A DNA stretch of 64,000 nt from Plantactinospora soyae (GTDB taxonomy: Bacteria > Actinomycetota > Actinomycetes > Mycobacteriales > Micromonosporaceae). The notes under the pieces are model-generated. The model was not told the origin of the DNA, did not search any database, and worked only from the letters and a program-made list of their open reading frames with translations. A program made the position numbers and the translations under genes. Positions 18,720 to 27,977 of the stretch are shown one piece after another (position 1 is the first letter of the stretch; the number at the start of each line of letters is the position of its first letter). Where the stretch lies: assembly GCF_014874095.1 (NCBI RefSeq), contig NZ_JADBEB010000001.1, forward strand, positions 3,162,001-3,226,000. The letters are read 5' to 3'.

Positions 18720-19490
18720 TCAGGCGTCCATCATGCCGAGCAGGGAATCCGGCATCTCGACCACGTCCGAGGCCTTCGGCGGGGTGATCTCGACCGGCTT
18801 GCCGAAGTTGTCGTAGCTGACCCGCATCTCGCCGAGCAGTGGCGACACGCCCTCGGTGGCGACCGACATCTCGACCAGTCGGCCCTGCGGGTCGACCTTG
18901 GCGGTGAACGGGACCGCCTTCACCTTGTCGCCGAACATCTTCAGCGACTCGGGGTCGGCCGTCGGCGACTTGGTGAGGTCGAGGGTGCCCTTGAAACCGA
19001 GGTCGCCGTCCCGCTCGACGTCAACGATCCCCTTGATCAGGTTGTTCGCGCCCATCGGGTCGCCCTCGGGCATGATGTCCAGGGTGCTGCCATCCTTGAT
19101 CTTGGAGGCGTCGACCCGCATCCACTCCTTCGGCAGCCCCGGGATGCCGCCGTACTTGACGTAGAGGTTCTCGGCGAGCAGGACGATCTTGAAGTCCATC
19201 GACGCCTCCGGGGCGGCGACCTTCATCGCGAGATTGGCCTTCTTGCCGGCCGGGTCGACGGCGCCCTCCGCCGACATCACCGACATCTTCAGCCGGATCG
19301 TGAACGTGTCCTCGTTCAGCTTCTTGACCGAGGCCGAGAGTTCGTCGGCCGCGCTGACCTGTCCCGCCGGGCTGCTGCCAGTGCCGGAGTTCCCGTCGGA
19401 GCCGGCCTGGACGTTGCAGCCCGCCGCGCCGACGCTCAGCGTGGCGAGCAGTGCCAGGCTGGCGACCGCCAACCGTCGTCGAGTTCCCAT
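18720..19490 (-). CDS. LppX/LprAFG-type lipoprotein
   Basis: The 256-residue precursor has a basic signal (MGTRRRLAVASLALLATL) with lipobox GAAGC, so the mature protein is lipid-anchored on the outer face of the membrane. The rest has the LppX/LprG layout: many short amphipathic strands, with phrases such as DTFTIRLKMSV and GNADGTLDL-like turns forming a half-barrel that carries lipids in mycobacterial relatives. The ATG at 19490 is supported by GGGGAGG ten bases upstream. The open frame extends upstream but without signal-like sequence. It is divergent from the pterin dehydratase gene. Confidence 0.85.
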   Translation of the reverse strand: MGTRRRLAVASLALLATLSVGAAGCNVQAGSDGNSGTGSSPAGQVSAADELSASVKKLNEDTFTIRLKMSVMSAEGAVDPAGKKANLAMKVAAPEASMDFKIVLLAENLYVKYGGIPGLPKEWMRVDASKIKDGSTLDIMPEGDPMGANNLIKGIVDVERDGDLGFKGTLDLTKSPTADPESLKMFGDKVKAVPFTAKVDPQGRLVEMSVATEGVSPLLGEMRVSYDNFGKPVEITPPKASDVVEMPDSLLGMMDA

Positions 19491-19681
19491 CAGTTTCTTT
19501 CCTCCCCCGAAACAATGGCCACGCGCAGTTGCCTGCCGTGGCCGGACCCGCGACAGCGTAACGACGGTGCGCCACTCCCACCTGGTAAATACCGCCCGCC
19601 CGCACGCCGCCCCGGGGGTACCTCGGAGCCGTCCGACGCGGTTGGTCACCACCGTCGTGGCCTCGGCGGTAAGGTCTGGCC

Positions 19682-19975
19682 ATGGCAGAGGTGCTGGACG
19701 CGGAGGCGGTGCGGGTCGGGCTGGACGGGCTGGACAGCTGGACCGGTGACCCGGCCGGCATCGGCCGTACCGTGGAGTTGCCCGGATTCCGTAACGTGAT
19801 TGACGTGGTGGACCGGGTCGCGGTGGTCGCCGAGGAACTCGACCACCATCCCGACATCGACATCCGGTGGCGCACGGTGATTTTCCGGTGCGCCACCCAT
19901 TCGGTGGGTGGAGTTACCCGACGCGACATCGAGTTGGCGCGGCGTATCGACGAGATCGTCCGGGGAGCGGCGTGA
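19682..19975 (+). CDS. Pterin-4a-carbinolamine dehydratase
   Basis: The 97-residue protein has the family signature EELDHHPDIDIRWRTV, with the two active-site histidines followed by a third in CATHSVGGVT. It dehydrates 4a-hydroxytetrahydropterin, recycling the cofactor of aromatic amino acid hydroxylases. No hydroxylase is nearby, and bacterial homologues often have other or unknown roles. The stop overlaps the GTG start of the FHA gene (GTGA at 19972-19975), so the two are coupled. Confidence 0.92.
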   Translation: MAEVLDAEAVRVGLDGLDSWTGDPAGIGRTVELPGFRNVIDVVDRVAVVAEELDHHPDIDIRWRTVIFRCATHSVGGVTRRDIELARRIDEIVRGAA

Positions 19976-21123
19976 GATTTGAGATTAGTAAGGTCCTCGA
20001 CGCGATCGAGGGCCGGGTCAGTACGGATCCCTCGCTGGTCCGGGCGGTGCTCGACCTTGCCGAGGTGGTCCGGTTCCAGGACCTGGACGGCGGCCGGCCG
20101 GCCAGCACGATGCGGCTGGGCATGGTCATCGACGCGCTCGGCCGGCAGCTCGAAGAGGACAACGTCACGGTGTACGCGGTGGTGCACCGCGCGCTGCTCA
20201 GCGACGCCGACCTGACCTCGAACGAGCGCATGGTGGTCCGGCGGTGGGCCGACGACGGACTGGTCGAGGTGCTCAACAATCCCGGTGACCGGATGCTGGA
20301 GGTCGCCGACCTGCTGGGCCTGCCGGTGCTCAGCCGGGGCCGCTACGAGGGCCAGGCCGGGCGTTTCCCGTGGGTGACCGGGCAACCGGGTCGGCTGCTC
20401 GCCCCGCTACCGGGCGCGGGCGGCCCGGTCCTGATGGCCCGGGTGAAGGGCAACGGACCGATGCCCACCGGTCCCTCGCCGAGCGGGCGGAAGCTGCTCG
20501 CCCGGACGTGGCGCTGCAAGGAGCCCGGCTGCGTGCTGTTCGGCGGTGGCGGCGGCGGTGGCGCGTTCGCCGACCTCGCCGAGATCGACCGGAAGCCGAG
20601 CGGGCAGCCGCCGCCGACGCTGCGTACCGGAATGCCGATGTGCCCCCGGCACGAGCAGCGACTCACCGACGCCGGACCCCGGCCCACCACCGAGGTCCTC
20701 TCGGTACGGATCGGCGGCATGGTCCGGCGCCGGTTCGTGGTCACCGCCGAACAGCCGGTGGTGGTCGGCCGGGCACCGGACGAGTCCGGCGGAGTCCGGC
20801 TCGGCCAGTGGCTCAACGACGAGGCGCGACGGTGGATCAGCCGCAGCCACGTACGGTTCGAGTTGCGCGGCGGCGACCTGGTCGCACAGGACGTGAGCAC
20901 GAACGGCTCCGGCGTACGCCCCGGCGGGAACATGGACGAGGCCGAGCGGGTCCCCCTGGCCCGCCAGCAGTCCCGGGTGATGCGCAGCGGCGACATCGTG
21001 GAGCTGTACCCCGGGGTTCAGGTGGGCCGGTCCAGCACCTGGAACGCGGGCGGCATGACCAATCCGACGTCGGTGATGGCCGAGGCTCCCACCATGGCGA
21101 TGCGGGTGGTCGACCGCGCCTGA
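19972..21123 (+). CDS. FHA-domain protein with zinc-binding middle segment
   Basis: The 383-residue cytoplasmic protein has an N-terminal helical region (about 1-150) of unknown fold, a middle part with CKEPGC and CPRH that could hold one zinc, and a C-terminal FHA domain at about 255-345 (VVVGRAPD, ISRSHVRFEL, DVSTNGSG). FHA domains bind phosphothreonine, so this is a plausible partner of a Hanks-type kinase such as the one at 9350-11206. That link is inference. The GTG start overlaps the dehydratase stop and has GGGGAGCGG just before it. A poly-glycine run occurs at about residue 188. Confidence 0.85.
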   Translation: MRFEISKVLDAIEGRVSTDPSLVRAVLDLAEVVRFQDLDGGRPASTMRLGMVIDALGRQLEEDNVTVYAVVHRALLSDADLTSNERMVVRRWADDGLVEVLNNPGDRMLEVADLLGLPVLSRGRYEGQAGRFPWVTGQPGRLLAPLPGAGGPVLMARVKGNGPMPTGPSPSGRKLLARTWRCKEPGCVLFGGGGGGGAFADLAEIDRKPSGQPPPTLRTGMPMCPRHEQRLTDAGPRPTTEVLSVRIGGMVRRRFVVTAEQPVVVGRAPDESGGVRLGQWLNDEARRWISRSHVRFELRGGDLVAQDVSTNGSGVRPGGNMDEAERVPLARQQSRVMRSGDIVELYPGVQVGRSSTWNAGGMTNPTSVMAEAPTMAMRVVDRA

Positions 21124-21144
21124 CCGATTCCTGACCCGAGGCCC

Positions 21145-21186
21145 GGCTGCCGCGCTGCCGCACCGAGTGCGCTTCGCGCGGCAGCC
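21145..21186. terminator. Hairpin between FHA and ornithine aminotransferase genes
   Basis: GGCTGCCGCGC (21145-21155) pairs perfectly with GCGCGGCAGCC (21176-21186). It lies between convergent genes, without a T-run, as is common in actinomycetes. Confidence 0.65.
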
Positions 21187-21228
21187 GCGGCCCGCCAGGC
21201 CGAGGCCCAGCCAGGCCAGCCTGCGTGT

Positions 21229-22443
21229 TCAGTGCAGCACTGCGGAGAGCTGCACGACGGCGTGGTCCAGCTCGTCGGCCTGCACGACGAGCGGTGGCGC
21301 CAACCGGATCGTCGACCCGTGCGTGTCCTTGGCCAGCACCCCGCGCTCGGCCAGCCGCTCGCACGCCTGCCGCCCGGTCATCAGCGCCGGGTCGATGTCG
21401 ATGCCGGCCCACAGTCCTCGGCCCCGGACGGCGACCAGACCGTCGCCGATCAGGCCGCGCAGCGCGCCGTGCAGCCGTGCTCCCAACTCCGCCGACCGGC
21501 GCTGGAACTCGCCGGTGGCGAGCAGCCGGACCACCTCGGTGGCCACCGCACAGGCCAGCGGGTTGCCGCCGAAGGTCGAGCCGTGCTCCCCGGGACGCAG
21601 TACGCCGAGGACGTCGGCGTCGGCCGCGACCGCCGACACCGGGATGATCCCGCCGCCGAGCGCCTTGCCGAGGACGTACATGTCGGGCTTGACGCCCTCG
21701 TGGTCGCAGGCGAACGTCTCGCCGGTCCGGCCGAGCCCGGACTGGATCTCGTCGGCGACGAACAGCACGTTCCGTTCGGTGCAGAGCCGGCGTACCCCGG
21801 GCAGGTAACCGGGGGGCGGCACGACGACGCCCTGTTCACCCTGGATCGGCTCCAGCAGTACGGCCACCGTCGTCTCGTCGACCGCCTCGGCCAGGGCCGC
21901 CAGGTCGCCGTACGGGACGATCCGGAACCCCGGGGTGTACGGCCCGAAGTCGTCCCGGGCGTCGGGATCGGTGGAGAAGCTGACGATGGTGGTGGTACGG
22001 CCGTGGAAGTTGCCGTCCGCGACCACGATCGTGGCCTGCCCCGCCGGTACGCCCTTCACCCGGTAGCCCCACTTCCGGGACACCTTGATCGCGGTCTCCA
22101 CCGCCTCGGCGCCGGTGTTCATCGGCAGCACCAGGTCCTTGCCGCAGAGCTGGGCCAGTTCCCGGCAGAAGTCGGCGAACTGGTCGTGCACGAAGGCGCG
22201 GCTGGTCAGGGTGAGCCGGTCGAGTTGGGCGTGTGCGGCGGCGATCAGTGTCGGGTGCCGGTGCCCGAAGTTCAGTGCGGAGTATCCGGCCAGGCAGTCC
22301 AGGTAGCGCCGCCCGTCGACGTCGGTCACCCAGGCGCCCTCGGCCTCGGAGATCACCACCGGCAGCGGGTGGTAGTTGTGCGCGGTCCAGCGCTCCGCCT
22401 CGCGTATCGCGGCCGGGGTGCGCAGGGTGTCGTCCACGATCAC
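21229..22443 (-). CDS. rocD: Ornithine aminotransferase
   Basis: The 404-residue PLP enzyme is a class III aminotransferase of the ornithine type. It shows NFGHRHP, the NTGAEAVETAIK cofactor region, VADEIQSGLGRTG with the PLP aspartate, and the Schiff-base lysine in VLGKALGGG, followed by STFGGNPLACAVA. It converts ornithine and 2-oxoglutarate to glutamate semialdehyde and glutamate. The GTG at 22443 overlaps the stop of the upstream DDAH-family gene (GTGA), so the two are co-translated and probably act in one arginine breakdown route. Confidence 0.93.
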   Translation of the reverse strand: MIVDDTLRTPAAIREAERWTAHNYHPLPVVISEAEGAWVTDVDGRRYLDCLAGYSALNFGHRHPTLIAAAHAQLDRLTLTSRAFVHDQFADFCRELAQLCGKDLVLPMNTGAEAVETAIKVSRKWGYRVKGVPAGQATIVVADGNFHGRTTTIVSFSTDPDARDDFGPYTPGFRIVPYGDLAALAEAVDETTVAVLLEPIQGEQGVVVPPPGYLPGVRRLCTERNVLFVADEIQSGLGRTGETFACDHEGVKPDMYVLGKALGGGIIPVSAVAADADVLGVLRPGEHGSTFGGNPLACAVATEVVRLLATGEFQRRSAELGARLHGALRGLIGDGLVAVRGRGLWAGIDIDPALMTGRQACERLAERGVLAKDTHGSTIRLAPPLVVQADELDHAVVQLSAVLH

Positions 22444-23300
22444 TTGGTCGCCTCTCGTTCCCGCAGCACCAGGGTGCAGCACTTCGGTCCGCCGCCGGCC
22501 TTACGCAGCTCGGACAAATCAACGCCAATTGTGTCGTATCCCCGGTCGCGGAGCGCGGCCGACAGTCCGGTGGCCTGAGCGGGAAGTACCACGTGCCGCC
22601 CGTCGCTCACCGCGTTCAGGCCGAGCACCTCGGCGTCGGCCGGGCTCGCCAGGACCGCGTCCGGGAAGAGCCGGCGCAGCGCCGCCTGGCTACCGGGGGA
22701 GAACGCCTCCGGCAGGTACGCCACCGTCTCGTCGTCGAGCACGCAGAGCGCGGTGTCCAGGTGGTAGAAGCGCGGGTCGACCAGTTGCAGCGTGATCACC
22801 GGCCGGCCGAAGACCTCCTGGAGGTACGCGTGTGCGGCGTGACTGGTCCGGAACCCGGTGCCGGCCAGCAGCAGGTCGCCGACCGGCAGGATGTCGCCCT
22901 CGCCCTCGTTGACGTGCTTGGCGTCGTACACCTCGAAGCCGGCCCGGTCGAGCCAGCCGGCGTACGCGGGCGCCTCGTCGGCCCGCTCCGGGTCACGGAA
23001 CTGCACCGCGAGCGCGCTGCCGTCGATCACCGTCGCGCCGTTCGCCGCGAACACCATGTCGGGCAGCCCCGGAAGCGGCTCGATCTCCTGCACCGTGTGG
23101 CCGAGATCCAGGTACGTCCGCCGCAGCGTCTCCCACTGCCGGATCGCGAGCGCCGGATCGAGCGGGGCGCCCGGGTCCATCCACGGGTTGATCGCGTACT
23201 CGACGGCGAAGTACGTCGGCCGGCACATCAGATAGCGCCGGTGGACGGGCAGGCGGGTCGCCCCCGGCCCGTCGAGTACGGTCGTCGATTCCAACGTCAT
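22440..23300 (-). CDS. DDAH/arginine deiminase-superfamily hydrolase
   Basis: The 286-residue protein has a guanidino-modifying pentein fold. It has an N-terminal YLMCRPTYFAVEYAINPWM, MVFAANGATV, catalytic histidine region FYHLDTALCVL, and C-terminal nucleophile cysteine in GGGPKCCTLVL. Annotation pipelines call such proteins dimethylargininase. The INPWM and AANGA stretches also recall cyanobacterial arginine dihydrolases (ArgZ/AgrE), which release two ammonia molecules to give ornithine directly. RocD follows with overlapping codons, which would suit either reaction. The ATG at 23300 has GGGAGCAGG upstream. The frame is open for 22 more codons without a better site. Confidence 0.85.
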   Translation of the reverse strand: MTLESTTVLDGPGATRLPVHRRYLMCRPTYFAVEYAINPWMDPGAPLDPALAIRQWETLRRTYLDLGHTVQEIEPLPGLPDMVFAANGATVIDGSALAVQFRDPERADEAPAYAGWLDRAGFEVYDAKHVNEGEGDILPVGDLLLAGTGFRTSHAAHAYLQEVFGRPVITLQLVDPRFYHLDTALCVLDDETVAYLPEAFSPGSQAALRRLFPDAVLASPADAEVLGLNAVSDGRHVVLPAQATGLSAALRDRGYDTIGVDLSELRKAGGGPKCCTLVLREREATK

Positions 23301-23657
23301 GGTCCTGCTCCCAGCGGATCGGGCGCGCCCGGCCTCCTCTCGGCCCACGGGCTGGCGCTGACCCAACGCTATGTGCCACCGGCGTCCGAACCCACCGCCA
23401 AAACTTGCTTCCCATCGCTATTCGTTGCGTCTGCGCCCACCCGCACCCCCAATCCGTTGCGTGAGGGTCCGGGATGGGCATTGTCATCGCTCCTGGAGAA
23501 CGGAACGGCCCCGCCCGACGGGGGTCGGACGGGGCCGGACAGCACTTCGGGGGCGGCGATCACGCCACCCCCGAAAAACGTGCGCTCTGGCAGTGAACCA
23601 CTACCGGCCAGCGGGGCCAGAGCGGTGCACCACCGCTCCGCGGATATAACTACCCGG
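23301..23657. other. Intergenic region upstream of the DDAH-family gene
   Basis: These 357 bases hold the leader of the minus-strand DDAH-rocD operon on the left and two terminator-like hairpins on the right (separate entry). No protein, RNA gene or clear promoter hexamers could be recognised. Confidence 0.55.
23507..23575 (-). terminator. Tandem hairpins downstream of the minus-strand DUF4190-like gene
   Basis: TTCGGGGG (23546-23553) pairs with CCCCCGAA (23568-23575), and an inner GGCG/CGCC extends the stem. A second hairpin GGCCCCG...CGGGGCC (23507-23536, one mismatch) follows. Both lie just after the stop at 23658. Confidence 0.6.
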
Positions 23658-24410
23658 TCAGAACCGGTCCACAAACTGTGAGTCAAGCCACTCGCGGAAG
23701 CGTACGACGGTGTCCCCGTCGGTGGTCGGCCAGTCGAACTGTCCGGTCATCGCCAGCACGCCGACGACGACGGCACCGATCCCGAGGCAGATCCCGATCA
23801 GCGCGTCGGACTTGCCGGCGACGTGCCGGCGGGCGGTTGCCGAGACACCGCTGACGCCCAGCAGCAGGGCGATGGTGCCGAGCGCGATGCCGTACCCGGC
23901 GAGGGCACCGGTGAGCACGAACCCGGCGGCGGCCACCCCGAAGATCAGGCTGAGCGTGGCGAGCATGCTGGCCCGGGGACGGGGTCCGGCCGGTACCACG
24001 ACCTCCGGCCGCTCCTCGGTGCGCGGCGTGCGCTCGCCCAAACCGTGCTCGGCCTCCGGCCGGCGGTCGGTGTCGGACCCGTGGTTAGTCTCCGGCGTAC
24101 CCGGGGGAGCCGGTCGGGTGGTGGTGTCCCGTTCGGCGACCGCGCTCCGGGCGCGTTGCGTCGGCGACTTCGTGACGCCGTCGTCGTCGGCCCGGACGGG
24201 GTCGGTACGGGGCGCCGTACGCGTGGACCCGGCATCGGTGACCGTGGTGTCACCGGCCTTGACCGTGGTGTCACCGGTCGTCGGCGTGGTGTCACCGGTT
24301 GTCGGCGTCTCGTCCCGGGCGTCGATCCGACCGTCGCGGTTCTCGTCCCGGGGTGGCGTCGGCGTCGACGCCGGCTCCGAGTGGCGCGAAAGTGAAGGAA
24401 TCCTGACCAC
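23658..24410 (-). CDS. DUF4190-like membrane protein with one EF-hand loop
   Basis: This 250-residue protein has a hydrophilic N-terminal half and a hydrophobic C-terminal half. Near residue 24 it has a perfect EF-hand calcium loop, DENRDGRIDARDE, followed by repeated GDTT units. Two to three membrane helices (ATLSLIFGVAAAGFVLTGAL, then GTIALLLGVSGVSA, then IGICLGIGAVVVGVLAMTG) have the pattern of DUF4190 proteins, and a short charged tail follows. The function is unknown. The GTG at 24410 is chosen because AGGAGG lies six bases upstream. Confidence 0.75.
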   Translation of the reverse strand: MVRIPSLSRHSEPASTPTPPRDENRDGRIDARDETPTTGDTTPTTGDTTVKAGDTTVTDAGSTRTAPRTDPVRADDDGVTKSPTQRARSAVAERDTTTRPAPPGTPETNHGSDTDRRPEAEHGLGERTPRTEERPEVVVPAGPRPRASMLATLSLIFGVAAAGFVLTGALAGYGIALGTIALLLGVSGVSATARRHVAGKSDALIGICLGIGAVVVGVLAMTGQFDWPTTDGDTVVRFREWLDSQFVDRF

Positions 24411-24561
24411 AGCACACCTCCTGATAAGTGCGTGGAGCCCTGTCTCTGGCGCCAACGCAGCAGCTTCGATCGGTGTACCCCGATGCCGGTTCCGTCACAC
24501 CTCGACGGAACTCAGGTGGCAGGACGTCGGAGCCGGACGTCAGGACGTGCGCCGGTGGAAT

Positions 24562-25287
24562 CTAGTCGTCGTCGACCTGGGTGATGGTGACGGTGTCGGA
24601 GACGTAGCCCGGATAGGCGAGCGTGAAGACGACGGCGTCGTCGACCGCGTCCGGGTCCTGGACGCTGTACACGCTGAACGACTGCGGGGTGCTCCAGTTC
24701 GTCGAGTTGAAGATCAGCACCACCGGCGGGCTGGCCCAGTGACCGGTCCCCTGCATCGTCATCCGGAGACCGGTCGACCCGGTCGGCGGATGGCTCAGCC
24801 GTATGGTGAACGAACCACCGCCGCCCTCGGCCACCGAAAGCGAGGTCGGCTCGGCGATGACCGCCGGCGGCTGACCGGCGAGAACACAGGCCACCCCGTC
24901 GACCCGCCAGTTGGTCGGTGGCGTGTTGACGCCGGTGTAGGTGCCGCCGAAGCCGAACGCGAGCGTTTCGCCGGTCGGGATCGGACGGTTCCACTCGAAG
25001 CCGTGGCCGGTCACCTGGGCGCCGCTCTGGCTGATCTCGTAACCCCAGCCGTTGGTGATCTGCTGGTTGCCGGTGAAGGTCCACTGGACCGTGGGATTGT
25101 TCCAGGTGTCGCCGAGGTTCCTGATCTGCGCGTTGCCGAGGAAGCCGGTGCTCCAGTCCGACGAGGTGTAGCTGACCTCGCAGGCGATCGCGGCCCGCGC
25201 CGGGTCGGCGGGTGCGAGTACCGCCACGGCGGCCAGGGCCAGTGCGCAGGACATTGTGGACCAGCGGCGTAGAGAGTTGACGTTCAT
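24562..25287 (-). CDS. Secreted CBM2-type carbohydrate-binding protein with Calx-beta-like domain
   Basis: The 241-residue precursor begins with a Sec signal (residues about 1-33, cleavage near ARA-AI). A family 2 carbohydrate-binding module follows at about 34-135, with the typical disulfide cysteines (ACEVSYTSSDW and VACVL) and the exposed tryptophans used for cellulose or chitin binding (WSTGF, GWGYEI, GFEWNRPIP). The second half (about 140-240) reads like a Calx-beta or similar Ig-like domain. There is no catalytic domain, so it is a free binding protein or accessory factor. The ATG has AAGGAGA upstream. Confidence 0.85.
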   Translation of the reverse strand: MNVNSLRRWSTMSCALALAAVAVLAPADPARAAIACEVSYTSSDWSTGFLGNAQIRNLGDTWNNPTVQWTFTGNQQITNGWGYEISQSGAQVTGHGFEWNRPIPTGETLAFGFGGTYTGVNTPPTNWRVDGVACVLAGQPPAVIAEPTSLSVAEGGGGSFTIRLSHPPTGSTGLRMTMQGTGHWASPPVVLIFNSTNWSTPQSFSVYSVQDPDAVDDAVVFTLAYPGYVSDTVTITQVDDD

Positions 25288-25514
25288 CGGTCTCCTTCGC
25301 TAGTAGGCGCGGTGACGGCGCCGCCGGAGCCCTTTCGGCGGCGAAACACGCATGGCCTGCCCCGCGAATCATCGACAGCTTCCCATGTATCGAGACGAAT
25401 CGAAAGGTCACTGCCGGTTTGGTTGACCCTGAGAACCCGGTCGCCTCCGCGTCACCGTCAAGGCGTAGCCTTTCCGCTCGGCAGTTCGGACGAATGCTGA
25501 CACAGGGGGAAGTC

Positions 25515-26270
25515 ATGACGGCGGAACGGGGCACTTCCTTCGTGGGGCAGGCGGGTCAGTTCGTCGGGGCCACGGTCGCCCGGGTGACCGCCGCCCCCGC
25601 GCCGGGCGCGTTCTCCGATGTGGACACCGCCGGAGCCGGGCGGTTCGTCCAGGCATCGCCGACCGTGGGTGGCGGCGACCAGAGTTCCGCGCCGAGTGCC
25701 GAGCCGGCGAGCCGGCCCGGCGGTGCACCGGCCAGTGTCGGGGCGGTGCTGACCGCCTTCGTCCTGATCGGTGGCGCCGGGGTGGGCTCGTGGGCACTCT
25801 GGAGCAGTGGTGGCGGCGGAGAGGTAATCCGGCCGCCGGACACGGTCGCGGTCTTCGGCATTCTGATCGTCTTCGCCGCCGCGATCGAGCGGATCCTGGA
25901 ACCGTTCTCCCGCTGGCTGCCGGGACGCCGCGTCGAGGCCGCCGTACAACGTACCGAGACCGAGTTGGCGAACCTGTCCCGCGAGGCGACTGCGACGGAG
26001 CAGGCGGCGCTGGCCGGGCTCCGGGAGCGGGCCGACCGGGGCCGGGGCAACCGCACCATCGTGGCCTGGGGGATCGCGGTCGCGGTCGCGACGCTCGCCT
26101 CCACGGCCGGCGGGTTCTACCTGTTGCACGCGATCGCCGGACCCGAGTGGAAGGGTCTGCCGGTCTGGATCGACGGCATCGTCACCGGGATCATGGTCGG
26201 CAGCGGCACCAAGCCGATGCACGACCTGATCAGCCGAATCCAGCCGGGTGGCGGCGGAGCCCGTCCGTAG
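25515..26270 (+). CDS. Hypothetical three-helix membrane protein
   Basis: The 251-residue protein has a flexible Ala/Gly/Pro-rich N-terminus, a first membrane helix (about 78-95), a second (about 106-124), a charged coiled stretch (RRVEAAVQRTETELANLS), and a third helix pair (VAWGIAVAVATLAST, then a hydrophobic region near the end). The C-terminal GSGTKPMHDLISRIQ is a motif I have seen in small actinobacterial and phage-related membrane proteins, but no function is established. The ATG at 25515 with GGGGGAAG upstream is preferred over an earlier in-frame codon. It is convergent with the ABC-2 permease gene, 21 bases apart. Confidence 0.7.
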   Translation: MTAERGTSFVGQAGQFVGATVARVTAAPAPGAFSDVDTAGAGRFVQASPTVGGGDQSSAPSAEPASRPGGAPASVGAVLTAFVLIGGAGVGSWALWSSGGGGEVIRPPDTVAVFGILIVFAAAIERILEPFSRWLPGRRVEAAVQRTETELANLSREATATEQAALAGLRERADRGRGNRTIVAWGIAVAVATLASTAGGFYLLHAIAGPEWKGLPVWIDGIVTGIMVGSGTKPMHDLISRIQPGGGGARP

Positions 26271-26291
26271 CCGCCGACGCCCGACCGGACA

Positions 26292-27854
26292 TCACCTCCA
26301 TCCGCCCGGCGGCTGCGCCGCGTCGGTGCGCGGCCGGGCGACTCCCAGCCCGAGTGCGACGGCGGCGTAGCCGCAGAGCACGGCGAACCCGGCCCACCAC
26401 GGCAGCGGGAAGTACCCCGCCGACGGCGCATAGTGGGCGAGTACCTGTGGAAACTCGTGCACGGTCTGCTGCACGGCGAAGCCGGCCGCGGGAGTGAGCC
26501 GAAGCAGCCATTCGGCGACACCGTCGGGCAGGAGCGGCAGGGCCGCCAGGACGTACGGGACGACGACTGCCGAGAGCGCGACCAGGACCGCCACCCAGGT
26601 ACGCCGGAACAGGGCGCCGAGGGCGAGCGCGAAGACAGCGGCAACGGCGAGCAGCAGGGCGACACCGACGACGACCCGTACCTGCGTGAGCGCGGGTACC
26701 GCCAGCACCGCGTTGCCGTTGTCACGCAGCACGTGCGTGCCGAGCGGCACCACGACCCCGGCGGCAACCAGACCGGCGAGGAAGGTGACCGCGCCGACCA
26801 CGACCGCCCTCGCCACCAGGAGCCGGCCACCCGGCGGCACGGTCCCCGCCGTACCGGGCCGGTGACCGCCGATCCCGAACCGTACCGCCGGCACGACCAG
26901 CACCATCAGGCCGATGGCGAGGCCGACCAGGGTGTCCTCCACGTTGTGGCCGCCCGCCGTGCCGACCGGCCCGATGTCACCGGAGCCGGTGACGGTTGCG
27001 GTGCCGTTCGACTCGACGAGGCCGGGCGGTCGGTGCTGACGCTCCCAGTCCGTGTTGCCCATCTCCCCGACGCTGCCGTGGCTCCACCGGTTCGCGGACG
27101 CGTCGCCGGCCAGGGTGATGTTGTCGAAGACGGCACTGGCCTGGGTGAAGCGCGACTCGACGATGCTTCCGCCGAGTCCGGTGGGCCGCAGCGTCAGGTC
27201 TCCCGGCGACGTGGCGAACAGTCCCACCCGCACCGTACGCGGAAGCCCGGGGAGGCGGGCCGTTCCGACCGTCGTCCAGGACGCGCCGTCGGTCGACTCC
27301 TGACCGGTGATGGTGTCCCCGGCGCGGGTCAGGCGCAGCCAGCGGGGCGAGGAGGCCGAGACGCCACCCGTACGGCCCGCCGTGTCGTGGACGTAGTCGT
27401 ACTGCATCCGGACGCCGTGGCTGCCCGTGACCATCAGCGCCGCGTAGGACGAGCCCTGCCCGGTGCCGTCCTTGACGATGATGCCGGCCTTCGCCCAGGG
27501 AACGAGGCCGGGAACGATCTCGTCGTGGTCCGGCGGTGGATAGGTGATGGTCCCGGTCAGCGAGGTCATCCGGGCGGTGATGCTGCCGTTCTCCCCCAAC
27601 GGCTGGTGTGCGAAGTAGAACTGGTCACTGACCATCTGACCCGAGGGCCCCACGGGATCGGTCGGGCAGGCGACCTCGGCCGAACCTTCGCTGCACGAGG
27701 CCCGGTTGACGACCCCGACGAGGAGGCCGAGCAGGATGATGAGCAGCGTCGCGGCCGTCAGCGCGATCAGGCGTCCCCGGCTACGAAATGTGATCCACTC
27801 CTGGCGTACCAGAGCGGTCAAGGGCCCGGTGCGGGCTTCGTCGGTTGCTGGCAT
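26292..27854 (-). CDS. ABC-2-type permease with large extracellular concanavalin-like (DUF1349-type) insert
   Basis: This 520-residue protein has a first membrane helix at about 30-48 and five or six more from about 310 to the end, as in ABC-2 permeases. Between them, about 250 residues should face outward. This insert contains WAKAGIIVKDGT, VRMQYDYVHDT, WLRLTRAGDTITGQESTDG and VRVGLFATSP, the usual sequence of a DUF1349/LamG-like jelly roll. A matching ATPase gene would be expected next to it, but the following gene is an unrelated membrane protein on the other strand. It is divergent, by 123 bases, from a two-component system that probably controls it. Confidence 0.8.
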   Translation of the reverse strand: MPATDEARTGPLTALVRQEWITFRSRGRLIALTAATLLIILLGLLVGVVNRASCSEGSAEVACPTDPVGPSGQMVSDQFYFAHQPLGENGSITARMTSLTGTITYPPPDHDEIVPGLVPWAKAGIIVKDGTGQGSSYAALMVTGSHGVRMQYDYVHDTAGRTGGVSASSPRWLRLTRAGDTITGQESTDGASWTTVGTARLPGLPRTVRVGLFATSPGDLTLRPTGLGGSIVESRFTQASAVFDNITLAGDASANRWSHGSVGEMGNTDWERQHRPPGLVESNGTATVTGSGDIGPVGTAGGHNVEDTLVGLAIGLMVLVVPAVRFGIGGHRPGTAGTVPPGGRLLVARAVVVGAVTFLAGLVAAGVVVPLGTHVLRDNGNAVLAVPALTQVRVVVGVALLLAVAAVFALALGALFRRTWVAVLVALSAVVVPYVLAALPLLPDGVAEWLLRLTPAAGFAVQQTVHEFPQVLAHYAPSAGYFPLPWWAGFAVLCGYAAVALGLGVARPRTDAAQPPGGWR

Positions 27855-27977
27855 GCGTCCGGTTCTACGGACTCTTCGGTAACACCATCGGAACTGCCGC
27901 TGTCATGCCCCTGTTAGGCCCGGCCCGGCATCCTGGAGACCGACACGGGACGGGGTGCGGGGACGGGAGAGGACCAA

